A DNA stretch of 64,000 bases, taken from Paenibacillus elgii NBRC 100335 (GTDB taxonomy: Bacteria; Bacillota; Bacilli; Paenibacillales; NBRC-103111). The translations under genes were made by a program, and so were the position numbers. The stretch lies in NCBI RefSeq assembly GCF_004000865.1, contig NZ_BIMB01000021.1:51316-115315 (forward strand). The letters are read 5' to 3'. The notes under the pieces are model-generated. The model was not told where the DNA came from, ran no database searches, and worked only from the letters and a program-made list of their open reading frames with translations. Shown here piece by piece: positions 43,695 through 51,780 of the stretch; position 1 is the first letter of the stretch, and each line of letters starts with the position of its first letter.

Positions 43695-44804
43695 TTATTT
43701 CTTGGCTTCGCTCTTGTTATCGTAGCGTTTGCTCCACTCGCTCAAGACGCTTTCACGGTTTTTCGCCGCTTCGTTCAAGTCGTTCTTGATCAATTGCTTG
43801 ATCGGGTCTTGCTCATAGCCTTCCGGAATTTGGCTACCGTCGCTCTTCACTCCCAAAATCGCAAAGTTTTTACCATATTCCTTCATAGCGTCGTCGCCGA
43901 TGGCCCAATCGAGGAAATCTTTGGCCGCCTGCTTGACGGTCTTCTTCTTCAGCAGTGCATTAGCTTCCACATCCCAGCCGGAGCCTTCCTTCGGAAACAC
44001 GACCTCGACCGGAGAGCCCGTCTTCTTCTCTTGGATCCCGCGGTAGCCGAAGGAGATCCCGATCGGATATTCGCCCGTTCCGGCCATCTTCGCCGGTTTG
44101 GAGCCGGAATGTACATATATCGCGATGTTGTCGTGAAGCTTGTCCATGTACGCCCACGCTTTGTCCTTGCCTTCCAACTGCACGAGCCCCGACACGGTCA
44201 GAAATCCGGTTCCGGAGGAAGCAGGATTCGGCATTGTAATCAGGCCCTTGTACTCCGGCTTAATCAAATCGGCATAGCTTTGCGGAACCGAGAGGCCGCG
44301 CTTCTCCATCTCTTTCTTGTTCACGATAAACGCCGTTTCCCAAGCGTCGATGCCGACCCAGCGCGTCGGGTTGTTCTTATCCTTGAAGTCCGGCTGTACT
44401 CGGTCGACGCCCTTCGGCGAATACCCTTCGAGCATCCCGTTCTGATCCAGCACGAGCAGGCTCGTTGCAGCAAGCCCCCACACGACGTCCGCTTGCGGGT
44501 TATCCTTCTCGGCGATCAGCTTCGCCGTAATGATGCCCGTCGAATCGCGAACGATATTCAGCTTCACGTCAGGGTACTTCGCTTTATACGTCTCCAAATA
44601 TTTTTTGATCTGGTCGTCTTCCAGTGCGGTATAAACCGTGAGCTCTTTGCTTTTCGTATCGATGCCCGCATCGGCGGCGGCGCTTCCGGTATTGCCTGCT
44701 CCCGCAGCTTCCCCCTTTGGTGCAGGCTCCGTTTTTCCGCAAGCGGCCAGCAGCATGGAAATCGCCAGCGTGAGGATCATCATAAGCGATAAAGACTTTT
44801 TCAC
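43695..44804 (-). CDS. phnS: 2-aminoethylphosphonate-binding lipoprotein
   Basis: This 369-residue binding protein has a lipoprotein signal peptide MKKSLSLMMILTLAISMLLAAC. The mature part shows the iron/phosphonate group II pattern: ELTVYTALEDDQIKKYLETYKAKYPDVKLNIVRDSTGIITAKL, then NPQADVVWGLAATSLLVLDQ and the later GIDAWETAFIVNKKEMEKRGL. It captures 2-aminoethylphosphonate outside the cell. It is first in the operon; the 236-base region upstream, to the L,D-transpeptidase gene, should hold the operon promoter, but I could not fix its boxes. Confidence 0.9.
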   Translation of the reverse strand: MKKSLSLMMILTLAISMLLAACGKTEPAPKGEAAGAGNTGSAAADAGIDTKSKELTVYTALEDDQIKKYLETYKAKYPDVKLNIVRDSTGIITAKLIAEKDNPQADVVWGLAATSLLVLDQNGMLEGYSPKGVDRVQPDFKDKNNPTRWVGIDAWETAFIVNKKEMEKRGLSVPQSYADLIKPEYKGLITMPNPASSGTGFLTVSGLVQLEGKDKAWAYMDKLHDNIAIYVHSGSKPAKMAGTGEYPIGISFGYRGIQEKKTGSPVEVVFPKEGSGWDVEANALLKKKTVKQAAKDFLDWAIGDDAMKEYGKNFAILGVKSDGSQIPEGYEQDPIKQLIKNDLNEAAKNRESVLSEWSKRYDNKSEAKK

Positions 44805-45040
44805 GTCATAATCTCTCCTTTAATTGGATATGACACCATGGGCTTGGCCCGTTACCCTAACTATAAGAGAGTTTTGTAAAATACAGATTAAATGCACGTT
44901 AAGTTATTGTGTTGTTATTCTTTTAATTGGTTTTGGTTTTGTTTACATCCATAACCGAGATTTCTGTCCGTCGCCCCGATAGGCTCCCGTGCATATGGTA
45001 GTAGCATACTTGCGAAACTTCTGCGAAGGAGCTGCTCCCC

Positions 45041-45376
45041 ATGGCATACCGCATTATCGTCGCTTTATCCCAACGGACGCTTCATCTGCTGGAAGGCGAC
45101 CGCGTGATCCGATCGTATCCGATCGCCATCGGCAAAATACTGACACAGTCGCCCGTGGGCGAGTACAGGATTGTGAACAAGGTGCCCCATCCGGGTGGAC
45201 CGTTCGGCGCCTTCTGGATGGGACTGTCTCGCCCGCATTACGGCATCCACGGCACGAATAACCCGGCGTCCATCGGCCATGCCGTCTCCCATGGCTGCAT
45301 CCGCATGTACAACGAAGACGTGCTGGCGCTTGCCCGCTTTGTCCCCATCGGCATACGGGTCACGATCCGTCCGTAA
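45041..45376 (+). CDS. Minimal L,D-transpeptidase (YkuD domain)
   Basis: This 111-residue protein starts at ATG 45041 with GAAGGAG before it. It is a bare YkuD domain. [28 protein letters not shown] opens it, [11 protein letters not shown] follows, and the catalytic segment is [23 protein letters not shown] with His84 and nucleophile Cys86. These enzymes make 3-3 cross-links in peptidoglycan or attach proteins to it. No signal peptide or LysM domain is present, unlike B. subtilis YkuD, so the route outward is unclear; short spore-former versions of this kind are known. Confidence 0.92.
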   Translation: MAYRIIVALSQRTLHLLEGDRVIRSYPIAIGKILTQSPVGEYRIVNKVPHPGGPFGAFWMGLSRPHYGIHGTNNPASIGHAVSHGCIRMYNEDVLALARFVPIGIRVTIRP

Positions 45377-45402
45377 CTGCCGTATACGGCAGGAGCTTTT
45401 TC
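45377..45402 (+). terminator. Terminator of L,D-transpeptidase gene
   Basis: CTGCCGTATACGGCAG, a perfect palindrome, directly follows the stop codon and is followed by GAGCTTTTT. Confidence 0.75.
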
Positions 45403-45535
45403 GCCCGGTTCCTGCCCGCGGCTCTCTGCCTTGCCTTACGGCGCATCATCGATCCCCTGATTTTTCCGCGCCCCTAAAATGCGGTATACTGGCTAACAGA
45501 ATGAACCAATTGAACATAAGGTCAGGTGAGCGGAC

Positions 45536-46486
45536 TTGCTGCGGATATGCGCCGTTACTCATAATGCGGAGTTACTTACCGATATTGGGCTGGACAGGCT
45601 GGACGATCCCGACATCGCCTGGTATTGGGTCGACTTCAATCAACCGACGGATCAGGAAGCAAAGCTGCTGGAAAGCCATTTTCATTTTCACCCGCTCGCG
45701 ATTGAGGATTGCTACCATTTGCTGCAGCGGCCGAAGGTGGATCATTACGAAACCGTTCATTTTTTCGTGCTGCATGCGCTCCATCCCCAAAAGCTGTCGT
45801 CACAGGAGGTGGACCTGTTTCTGGGCAGCCGCTTTCTGGTGACGTTTCATTTCGAACCGCAGCCGGAGCTCGACGAAGCGTGGCTGCGCGTGCAAGAGCA
45901 GTCCTCCTCCCGACAGAAAGGACATCTGTATGCCGCCTACCTGGTGATAGACAAGCTGGTGGACGGATATTTTCCGGCGGTGTACGAGCTGGAGGATCAA
46001 CTGCTCGCAATCGAGGCCGGAAGCCGCAAACGGTCGATACAGCAAATGATGGACGATATTTTCGAAATTCGCGGCCGATTGCTGAAATTGCGGCGGACAA
46101 TCGTGCCGATGCGCGATCTGCTGTACCGGGTCGTGAACTCGGAGCGGATCGAAGGGGTGAAGGAGCAGCTGTTTTATTTTACGGACGTGTACGACCACCT
46201 GCTCAAGCTGTCGGAGATGATCGAATCGAACCGGGATGTGACCGCCGACATGCGCGACAGCTACATCTCCATGAACTCCAACCGGATGAACACGATCATG
46301 AAGACGCTCACGGTCATCACGACCATTTTCATGCCGTTGACGTTTATCGCCGGCATTTACGGCATGAACTTCGATTACATGCCCGAGCTAAAATGGCATG
46401 GCGGGTACTTCTTCGTGCTCGGCGTCATGTTCGGCATCGGAGCGGGGATGTTCTGGTGGTTCAGGCGGAAGGGCTGGTTCGACTGA
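45536..46486 (+). CDS. CorA-family magnesium/cobalt transporter
   Basis: A TTG start at 45536, with AGGTGAG six bases before, gives 316 residues. The N-terminal soluble domain (to about 250) senses Mg2+, with long helices near EQLFYFTDVYDHLLKLSEMIESNRDVTADMRDSYISMNSNRMN. Two membrane helices end the protein, and the pore signature YGMNF is in TLTVITTIFMPLTFIAGIYGMNFDYMPE. It ends with the basic WWFRRKGWFD. It transports divalent cations as a pentamer. It is upstream of the rRNA methyltransferase but has its own terminator. Confidence 0.94.
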   Translation: MLRICAVTHNAELLTDIGLDRLDDPDIAWYWVDFNQPTDQEAKLLESHFHFHPLAIEDCYHLLQRPKVDHYETVHFFVLHALHPQKLSSQEVDLFLGSRFLVTFHFEPQPELDEAWLRVQEQSSSRQKGHLYAAYLVIDKLVDGYFPAVYELEDQLLAIEAGSRKRSIQQMMDDIFEIRGRLLKLRRTIVPMRDLLYRVVNSERIEGVKEQLFYFTDVYDHLLKLSEMIESNRDVTADMRDSYISMNSNRMNTIMKTLTVITTIFMPLTFIAGIYGMNFDYMPELKWHGGYFFVLGVMFGIGAGMFWWFRRKGWFD

Positions 46487-46513
46487 ACGGGTGTACCGTG
46501 GTATACTTTCTAA

Positions 46514-46540
46514 AGAGCTTATGGAAAAGCTCTGTTTTGT
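46514..46540 (+). terminator. corA terminator
   Basis: AGAGCTT and AAGCTCT form a hairpin with a 6-base loop followed by GTTTTGTT, 28 bases after the corA stop. A TATACT at 46502-46507 just before it could be the -10 of the next transcript, in which case this hairpin would lie in its leader. Confidence 0.5.
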
Positions 46541-46561
46541 TATAAAGGAGAGTTAGTTCCC

Positions 46562-46591
46562 ATGATCATCCAGTTCATTCGTTATCGTTAA
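46562..46591 (+). CDS. Nine-residue leader peptide MIIQFIRYR
   Basis: ATG 46562 follows AAGGAG by 11 bases. The 9 codons give MIIQFIRYR and then TAA. The end is Arg-Tyr-Arg, an Arg/Lys-X-Arg/Lys motif of the kind at which macrolide-bound ribosomes arrest (known for ErmD-type RLR leaders). Nucleotides of codons 4-9 are complementary to 46674-46688, directly before the ribosome site of the methyltransferase gene. Confidence 0.65.
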   Translation: MIIQFIRYR

Positions 46592-46694
46592 TGTAAGGTG
46601 CAGAACAGGCGGCCCCCCCCATTTTTTTTGAGTTATGGGAAGGGTTTCTTTGTGCTGTGCCTTTTTCATTCTACGACAACGAATGAACGAGGTG
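46573..46694 (+). promoter_or_regulatory. Attenuator leader of rRNA methyltransferase gene
   Basis: Nested stems are visible. The outer one pairs 46573-46587 with 46674-46688 (14 of 15 Watson-Crick). Its continuation pairs CATC at 46567-46570 with GGTG at 46691-46694, the ribosome site. The inner one pairs AAGGTGCAGAAC at 46595-46606 with GTGCTGTGCCTT at 46652-46663 (11 of 12 with wobbles), then T5, a terminator. A C8 tract and GGGAAGGG can pair inside it. A ribosome held at the leader end would block both. Confidence 0.65.
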
Positions 46695-46701
46695 TTTTTT
46701 G

Positions 46702-47592
46702 GTGTTGAAAAAAATCGATGCGGCCGCCCGATTGATCGGCCGATACAGCTCTCTGTTTCAATGTCCCGTCTGCGGGCTAGCTATGGAAATGAACGAAAAC
46801 CGGACGCTGCTTTGCCGGAATCGGCATGGCTTTGATACCGCAAAGCCGGGCTATATTTCGTTAGTAACGAAGGCCGTCAAAAGCGATTATGGAAAAACGA
46901 TGTTCGAAGCACGAAATCTCGTATGCCGAAGCGGCTTCTTTCAGCCTCTGATCGAGCGGATCGGTCAGACGATCCTTACGAATATAAGTGGCGGTGGCTT
47001 GGAGCCGATCACCGTATTGGATGCCGGATGCGGCGAGGGCTCTCAGCTGGCGCAGCTTGCGGAGGTGTGGAAGCGCGAAACGCCTACCGGCTTCCTCGGC
47101 GCTGGGCTCGATCTGTCCAAGGAAGGTGTCGCGATTGCCGCGAGAGAGTATGCGGGCTTCATCTGGTGCGTGGGCGATCTGGCGCGGAGCCCTTTTCGGG
47201 ACCAGTCGTTTGATGTCATCCTGAACGTATTATCCGCTTCGAATTATGGGGAATTCAGCCGCTTGCTGAGCAAGGACGGCATGTTGATCAAGGTCATCCC
47301 GGGCAGCGAGCATTTGCGGCAGCTGCGGCACGTCTTGTATGATCGCTCGCCCAGACAAGCTTATTCTAACGAAAAGACAAGGGCGCTCTTCATGCGCCAT
47401 TTTGACATGTTGGACGAACGGCAGATCCGGTACGACGTCACCTTGCAAAAGGAGCTGCTGGAACCTCTGGTACGGATGACGCCGCTATCGTGGGGCGCCC
47501 GGGACGAGCAGCTTCAGCAGGCGCTGCAGCTGGCGATCCGGGAGATTACTGCGGATTTCACCGTGCTGGTTGGGCGCGCAAAAGTCCAGTAG
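46702..47592 (+). CDS. 23S rRNA (guanine-N1)-methyltransferase, RlmA/TlrB type
   Basis: I prefer GTG 46702 (MLKKIDAAARLIGRYSSLF), seven bases after GAGGTG; TTG 46699 and 46705 are alternatives. The 296-residue protein has the RlmA zinc finger C-P-V-C...LLCRNRHGFDTAKPGYISLV at about 20-55. It has the SAM-binding motif VLDAGCGEGSQLAQL at about 100-114, GLDLSKEGVAIAAREYAG, and the catalytic-region FDVILNVLSASNYGEF. The family methylates N1 of G745 (RlmA I) or G748 (RlmA II, TlrB) in 23S rRNA; the latter affects tylosin-type macrolides. The leader attenuator upstream supports drug-related control. Confidence 0.9.
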   Translation: MLKKIDAAARLIGRYSSLFQCPVCGLAMEMNENRTLLCRNRHGFDTAKPGYISLVTKAVKSDYGKTMFEARNLVCRSGFFQPLIERIGQTILTNISGGGLEPITVLDAGCGEGSQLAQLAEVWKRETPTGFLGAGLDLSKEGVAIAAREYAGFIWCVGDLARSPFRDQSFDVILNVLSASNYGEFSRLLSKDGMLIKVIPGSEHLRQLRHVLYDRSPRQAYSNEKTRALFMRHFDMLDERQIRYDVTLQKELLEPLVRMTPLSWGARDEQLQQALQLAIREITADFTVLVGRAKVQ

Positions 47593-47616
47593 CCTGGCTC
47601 AGGCATGGATATAGAG

Positions 47617-47657
47617 AACACCTCCGCTGCGGTTGAAGCAGGCGGAGGTGTTTTTTT
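47617..47657 (+). terminator. Terminator of rRNA methyltransferase gene
   Basis: AACACCTCCGC and GCGGAGGTGTT form a strong stem followed by T7, 25 bases after the stop. Confidence 0.9.
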
Positions 47658-47757
47658 GAGAGGATAAACTTGTCATACTCATTTTCAGCTTGCATTCAGG
47701 TTCATGTCACGATTTTTTCATCTTTGTCTGCCATAATGCTTTAAAAGCAGGCAAACT

Positions 47758-48855
47758 ATGCAAGAAAGGCTGGACGGAATGGAGCGGAAACACAATTTCT
47801 TTTATATTCAAGCGGCCCGCGGCGTTGCCGTTCTGCTGGTGATGCTGTTTCACGCTTCACAAACGGGCCAGCATTATTTCGGATACAATTATCTCGGGAT
47901 CAGCGAAATGGGACGTTCGGGAGCCTATACGTTTTTTTTCGCTTTAACCGGTTATTTAATGTTTACGCTATATCGCGATCAATTCGGAAGGACGGAGCTG
48001 TTCGGAACGTTTCTGCTGAAACGGTTCTACCGTATTTATCCGTTATACTGGCTCGTGACGGCTGCCGTCGTCCCAATCTATTTTTTGGTGCCGTCGTTCG
48101 GCTTCGGTTATGAGCGTAATCCCGGGGTCATTTTTAAATCGATGCTGCTGTGGCCGCAGGCTAATCCGCCGATTCTGGAGGTCGCTTGGTCGCTGACGTA
48201 CGTCGTATGGTTTTATCTGATGTTCTCGCTAGTATTTCTCTTGAAGGAAAAAACCGTCGCCGCGATCTATTCGGGGTGGCTGACGATCATTGCCCTGAAC
48301 GAGATCGGGTGGATTCAGGTGAAGTCAGGGCTGCTGGAGCAATTTTTGTTTAATGAGGCGCATTTGGAGTTTTTCGCCGGGATGCTCGTCGCCTATCTCG
48401 TCCGCAAGCGTTCCCTCGGCCACAGCCTATGGTGGATCGCAGGGGGCGGAGCGGTCTACGCGATTCTCTGGGTACTGCGGTTCGAGCAGGCCGGTCTGCG
48501 GTATACGGATCTGCTGCATACGTTCGGGTCGGCGTTGGTGCTGGTCGGGGTAACGACGTGGAAAGGCCCGGTGTACCGCTCGCTGAAGCCGCTCGCGCTG
48601 TGCGGGAACGCCTCCTATTCGATCCTGCTCGCCAGTCTGCCGATGATGTCGGTTACCTTCAAGCTGGCGCGGGCCGCACATGCGGTGGAGCGGATCGGGC
48701 CGGCGCTCACGGTCACGCTTTGCTTCCTGTCGGGACTGCTCCTGTGCCTCGCGGTGTACCGCTGGGTTGAAAGACCGCTAAACGCGTTGACCAAGAAAGC
48801 CGTTCAAGCACGGAGCCGCCGCAAAGCCCAAGAAGCCTATTCGCGTGCCATGTAG
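47758..48855 (+). CDS. Acyltransferase 3 family membrane protein
   Basis: This is a 365-residue protein (or 358 from ATG 47779, which has GAAAGG before it). It has about ten membrane helices and the acyltransferase-3 signature: FYIQAARGVAVLLVMLFHAS, with the Arg and catalytic His, then FFFALTGYLMFTLYRDQFG and KRFYRIYPLYWLVT. The C-terminus is basic (VQARSRRKAQEAYSRAM). These enzymes O-acylate cell-surface sugars or export acyl groups. The gene is alone in its unit. The substrate cannot be read. Confidence 0.92.
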   Translation: MQERLDGMERKHNFFYIQAARGVAVLLVMLFHASQTGQHYFGYNYLGISEMGRSGAYTFFFALTGYLMFTLYRDQFGRTELFGTFLLKRFYRIYPLYWLVTAAVVPIYFLVPSFGFGYERNPGVIFKSMLLWPQANPPILEVAWSLTYVVWFYLMFSLVFLLKEKTVAAIYSGWLTIIALNEIGWIQVKSGLLEQFLFNEAHLEFFAGMLVAYLVRKRSLGHSLWWIAGGGAVYAILWVLRFEQAGLRYTDLLHTFGSALVLVGVTTWKGPVYRSLKPLALCGNASYSILLASLPMMSVTFKLARAAHAVERIGPALTVTLCFLSGLLLCLAVYRWVERPLNALTKKAVQARSRRKAQEAYSRAM

Positions 48856-48860
48856 ATTCG

Positions 48861-48915
48861 AAAAGCCGTATTCCATAAGAGGAGGGAACCTCCTGCTTGC
48901 GGAATACGGCTTTTT
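48861..48915. terminator. Bidirectional terminator
   Basis: AAAAGCCGTATTCC and GGAATACGGCTTTTT form a perfect long stem with an inner AGGAGG/CCTCCT, between the convergent acyltransferase and DUF2264 genes. Confidence 0.92.
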
Positions 48916-48960
48916 AGGTTCTCACAACCACGCCGGGGGCGGCTTTCGGCGATGGCTAAG

Positions 48961-50109
48961 TTATTCCAGCGCATGGTCTGCCGGAGTATACCCGCCCGAC
49001 CATGCTTTGCGCGACGTCCAGTCCGCCGCTTCGTCCTGCCAGAATGGGCGATCCGGAGAAAGCCCGAGCGGCAGGAAACCGGTGGCGCACAAGTACAAGC
49101 TGCCGGTGGAAATGTACGGTTCGCCAATTTCCGGCTGATGCCCGCAAAAGCCGATCGTCAGCCAGCCGCCCGCATCGAACGTGCCCGGCGCTTCGATCAT
49201 GCGGCGCATCACCGCGGTCAGCGCACAGCGCACCTGGGCCGGCGCGACATCGTCGGGCAACTGCTCGCGCAGCGCCATCTGGGCCAGCAACTGGAACGCA
49301 CCGAAGCGGTAAGCGAGCGAACGTCCGACAACGGGAAACGTTCCTTCCGGCGAGATGGACCGTTCCTGCACGGCGGCGTAACGCACCGCCCTCCGCTGGA
49401 CGCGCTCCCGCAGACCCGCCCATTCGGGATAGCGGTCGCCGACCGTCTCCAGTAGATCGAGCAGCATCGGCTGAATGACGAAGCTGTTGTAGTAGTCCGT
49501 ATGGTAATGAGGTCCGTCACCGTACATACCGTCGCCGAGATACCACTGCTCATGCTGCTTCAGCGCATAATCGACCCGCATCGGGTCCCACGTGTCGTCC
49601 CCGATCACGCAGAGCGCCGCTTCGATCATGGCCGCGAACAGCAGCCAGTTGTTGAACCACGGCTTCCGGGAGCGGGTCGCCCTCAGCGCTTCCTTCACGT
49701 TCGCCTTAACGCGGTCGTCCAGCCCGCTCCACAACGCCGTCGGCGCCCGCAGAATCGCATGGGCCAGAAAAGCCGCATCCACGATCGGCTGGTAGCCGTC
49801 CGAGAAGTTCATCCGGTCCGGCGACTGCGGATCGGTTGCCGCATCCATCGCCAGCTGCGCCAGCCGGACATACTCCCCGCGCAGCTCTCCTTCCGCTCCC
49901 GTCCGCGGGCCGTGCTCCAGCCACGGCGCAATGCCTGCGAGCAGCCGGCCGTACGCCTCCAGATATGTGTACAGCTCCCGGTCGTCCAGCTTCGCCTCCA
50001 CCGGCATCCGCTCTTTCAGCTTGCGCTGCGCCAGCGCTTCGAGCACCGGCTTCGCGATGCGCTGCATCGTTTGCAGCCAGTAGTCCCGGTCATCGGCATG
50101 AGTCGTCAC
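48961..50109 (-). CDS. DUF2264 protein of glycan locus
   Basis: This 382-residue protein has the DUF2264 pattern, a helical toroid: DYWLQTMQRIAKPVLEALAQRKL, IAPWLEHG, SRKPWFNNWLLFAAMIEAALC, LGDGMYGDGPHYHTDYYNSFVIQPML, GRSLAYRFGAFQLLAQMAL. The conserved DGPHYHTDYYNS stretch lines a likely active site. Members lie in loci for uronic glycans and are thought to be glycan-active enzymes, but no reaction is established to my knowledge. It has no signal peptide. It is last in the transcript order, after the regulator pair. Confidence 0.85.
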   Translation of the reverse strand: MTTHADDRDYWLQTMQRIAKPVLEALAQRKLKERMPVEAKLDDRELYTYLEAYGRLLAGIAPWLEHGPRTGAEGELRGEYVRLAQLAMDAATDPQSPDRMNFSDGYQPIVDAAFLAHAILRAPTALWSGLDDRVKANVKEALRATRSRKPWFNNWLLFAAMIEAALCVIGDDTWDPMRVDYALKQHEQWYLGDGMYGDGPHYHTDYYNSFVIQPMLLDLLETVGDRYPEWAGLRERVQRRAVRYAAVQERSISPEGTFPVVGRSLAYRFGAFQLLAQMALREQLPDDVAPAQVRCALTAVMRRMIEAPGTFDAGGWLTIGFCGHQPEIGEPYISTGSLYLCATGFLPLGLSPDRPFWQDEAADWTSRKAWSGGYTPADHALE

Positions 50110-50152
50110 GTTCGATCTTCCTCTCGTTTGATGTTTATTCCGTAAGCGCCCG

Positions 50153-51748
50153 TTACATCAAGCCGGACCTCGACTTGTACTCGCCGGGCGTGACACCGAT
50201 GTATTTTTTGAACACCTTGGAGAAGTATGTCCGGTCCGAATACCCGCAGCGCAGCGCGACGACCTCGATGGAATCCTTTGTCTTCTCCAGCAGGTCGGCG
50301 GCGATCTTCATCTTGTATCGGTGAACGTAGTCCGTGAAATTTTCGCCGGAGAGCTTCTTAAAGTACCGTGAAAAATAGCTTGGGTTCAAATACAAATGTG
50401 TCGCAATATCGATCGAGGTGATCGTCTCCGCCAAATGCTGCGCAATGTACTGGTCGATGGTCTGCAGCTTCGGCTCCTTGCTCGCCTGCGGCTCCCCGAG
50501 CCGTCGGCCGTTCATGATCTGCCGCAGCTTCAGCCCCATCAGCCCAAGCGCGTCGCCGAGCGTCAGCGTCTGCTGCAGACAGGCGTACAGCGTCTCGCCG
50601 CTGAACGCCCGGTACTGGAGCTCAACGAGCCGCAGCCTGTCCGCACACTGATGCACGAACGACGCCGGTTCCGGCTGCAGCTCCAGCGCCGACCGCCGAA
50701 TGCCCGCCAGCGCTTTCTCCAGCAGCGCCTCATCGTGATCCCGGACCGCCTGCGACAATTCGGCGTACTCCTGCTCGAACCCCCCGGCTCCCGGATGATA
50801 CGCTTGCGGCAAGCCGGCCGCGGGCAGCACGGTCACCGGATGCTCGGTGTAGAAAGCGACGTAGCGCTCTGCCGCCATGCGGCGATGGGCTGCGCCAATC
50901 TCCGTAACCACCAGTTTGTCGGCACTGGAGCTGGCGAAGAACGTCGTGCCTACGCCGAGAAATTCTTTGCATTTGGCTTGAAGCTTCGCCAGAAAGGTCA
51001 GCAGATGCTCCTGCGCGTTCCATTTCAAGGAAGGCCGGTAATTGAGCAGCACGGCCAGCCCTTCGCCGTCGTTGAAGGTCGTGATGCCTTCGAACTCGCC
51101 CGCCAGCTCGGCTGCAATGTTCGCGACGCCGTAACGGATCAGCGGCAGGTCCTTGTGCGCATAGCGCGAGAGCACATCGTAATACGACACATAACCGAGC
51201 GCCAGCAGAAACGACGGCTTGTCCCAGACGAGGCCAAGCCGCGCGGCGGAATCGGTCAAATAAGCGGCATCTCCGCCGCGTAGCAGCTGCTTGAAAAAAG
51301 AATCCCGAAGCACATTGGCATGCCGGCTCCAATCCTCGCGGTACGTCAGCTGCTCCGTCTGCGCTTTCGCCGCGCGAAGGAGCCTCACGGATTTCTCCAA
51401 GCTTTGCGCCAACTGGTCAGCCGTCAGTTCGTCCTTGATCAGGTAATCGTCGACGCTCAGCTTAAGTGCCTTTTGCGCATAGTGGAAGTCTTCATGGCAC
51501 GTTAAAAAAATAACCCGCACCTCCGGCCGCCGCCGCAGCATTTCCGAAGCCAGCTCCAGCCCGTCCATTTGAGGCAGGCCGATATCCGACACGACGAGGT
51601 CCGGCCGGAGCTCATCGAACAGCCGTAGCGCCTTGACGCTGGAGTACGTATCCGCGACGATTTGCAGGTCGAGCGCGTTCCAATCGATCAGCTGCTTCAA
51701 ATATTTCAGCATCGGCACATCGTCGTCGATGATCAGGACTTTGTACAT
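50153..51748 (-). CDS. AraC-type response regulator (YesN-like)
   Basis: This 531-residue regulator has an N-terminal receiver domain with D8-D10, phosphoacceptor D55 in LVVSDIGLPQMDGLELA, and K107-type YLIKDEL. A long middle region of about 130-420 is typical of the YesN group. The C-terminal double helix-turn-helix of AraC reads HLAETITSIDIATHLYLNPSYFSRYFKKLSGENFTDYVHRYKM then VALRCGYSDRTYFSKVFKKYIGVTPGEYKSRSG. It is 32 bases after the sensor kinase gene, so the two form a two-component system that would turn on the ABC importer and DUF2264 gene. Confidence 0.95.
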   Translation of the reverse strand: MYKVLIIDDDVPMLKYLKQLIDWNALDLQIVADTYSSVKALRLFDELRPDLVVSDIGLPQMDGLELASEMLRRRPEVRVIFLTCHEDFHYAQKALKLSVDDYLIKDELTADQLAQSLEKSVRLLRAAKAQTEQLTYREDWSRHANVLRDSFFKQLLRGGDAAYLTDSAARLGLVWDKPSFLLALGYVSYYDVLSRYAHKDLPLIRYGVANIAAELAGEFEGITTFNDGEGLAVLLNYRPSLKWNAQEHLLTFLAKLQAKCKEFLGVGTTFFASSSADKLVVTEIGAAHRRMAAERYVAFYTEHPVTVLPAAGLPQAYHPGAGGFEQEYAELSQAVRDHDEALLEKALAGIRRSALELQPEPASFVHQCADRLRLVELQYRAFSGETLYACLQQTLTLGDALGLMGLKLRQIMNGRRLGEPQASKEPKLQTIDQYIAQHLAETITSIDIATHLYLNPSYFSRYFKKLSGENFTDYVHRYKMKIAADLLEKTKDSIEVVALRCGYSDRTYFSKVFKKYIGVTPGEYKSRSGLM

Positions 51749-51780
51749 GACTATCCTCTCCCGTTGTCCATTGTCGCTCG

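Noticed and set aside
46521..46556. A second mini-ORF, MEKLCFVIKES, before the R-Y-R leader
   Set aside because: It lies on the loop and arm of the corA hairpin, and no ribosome site precedes it.
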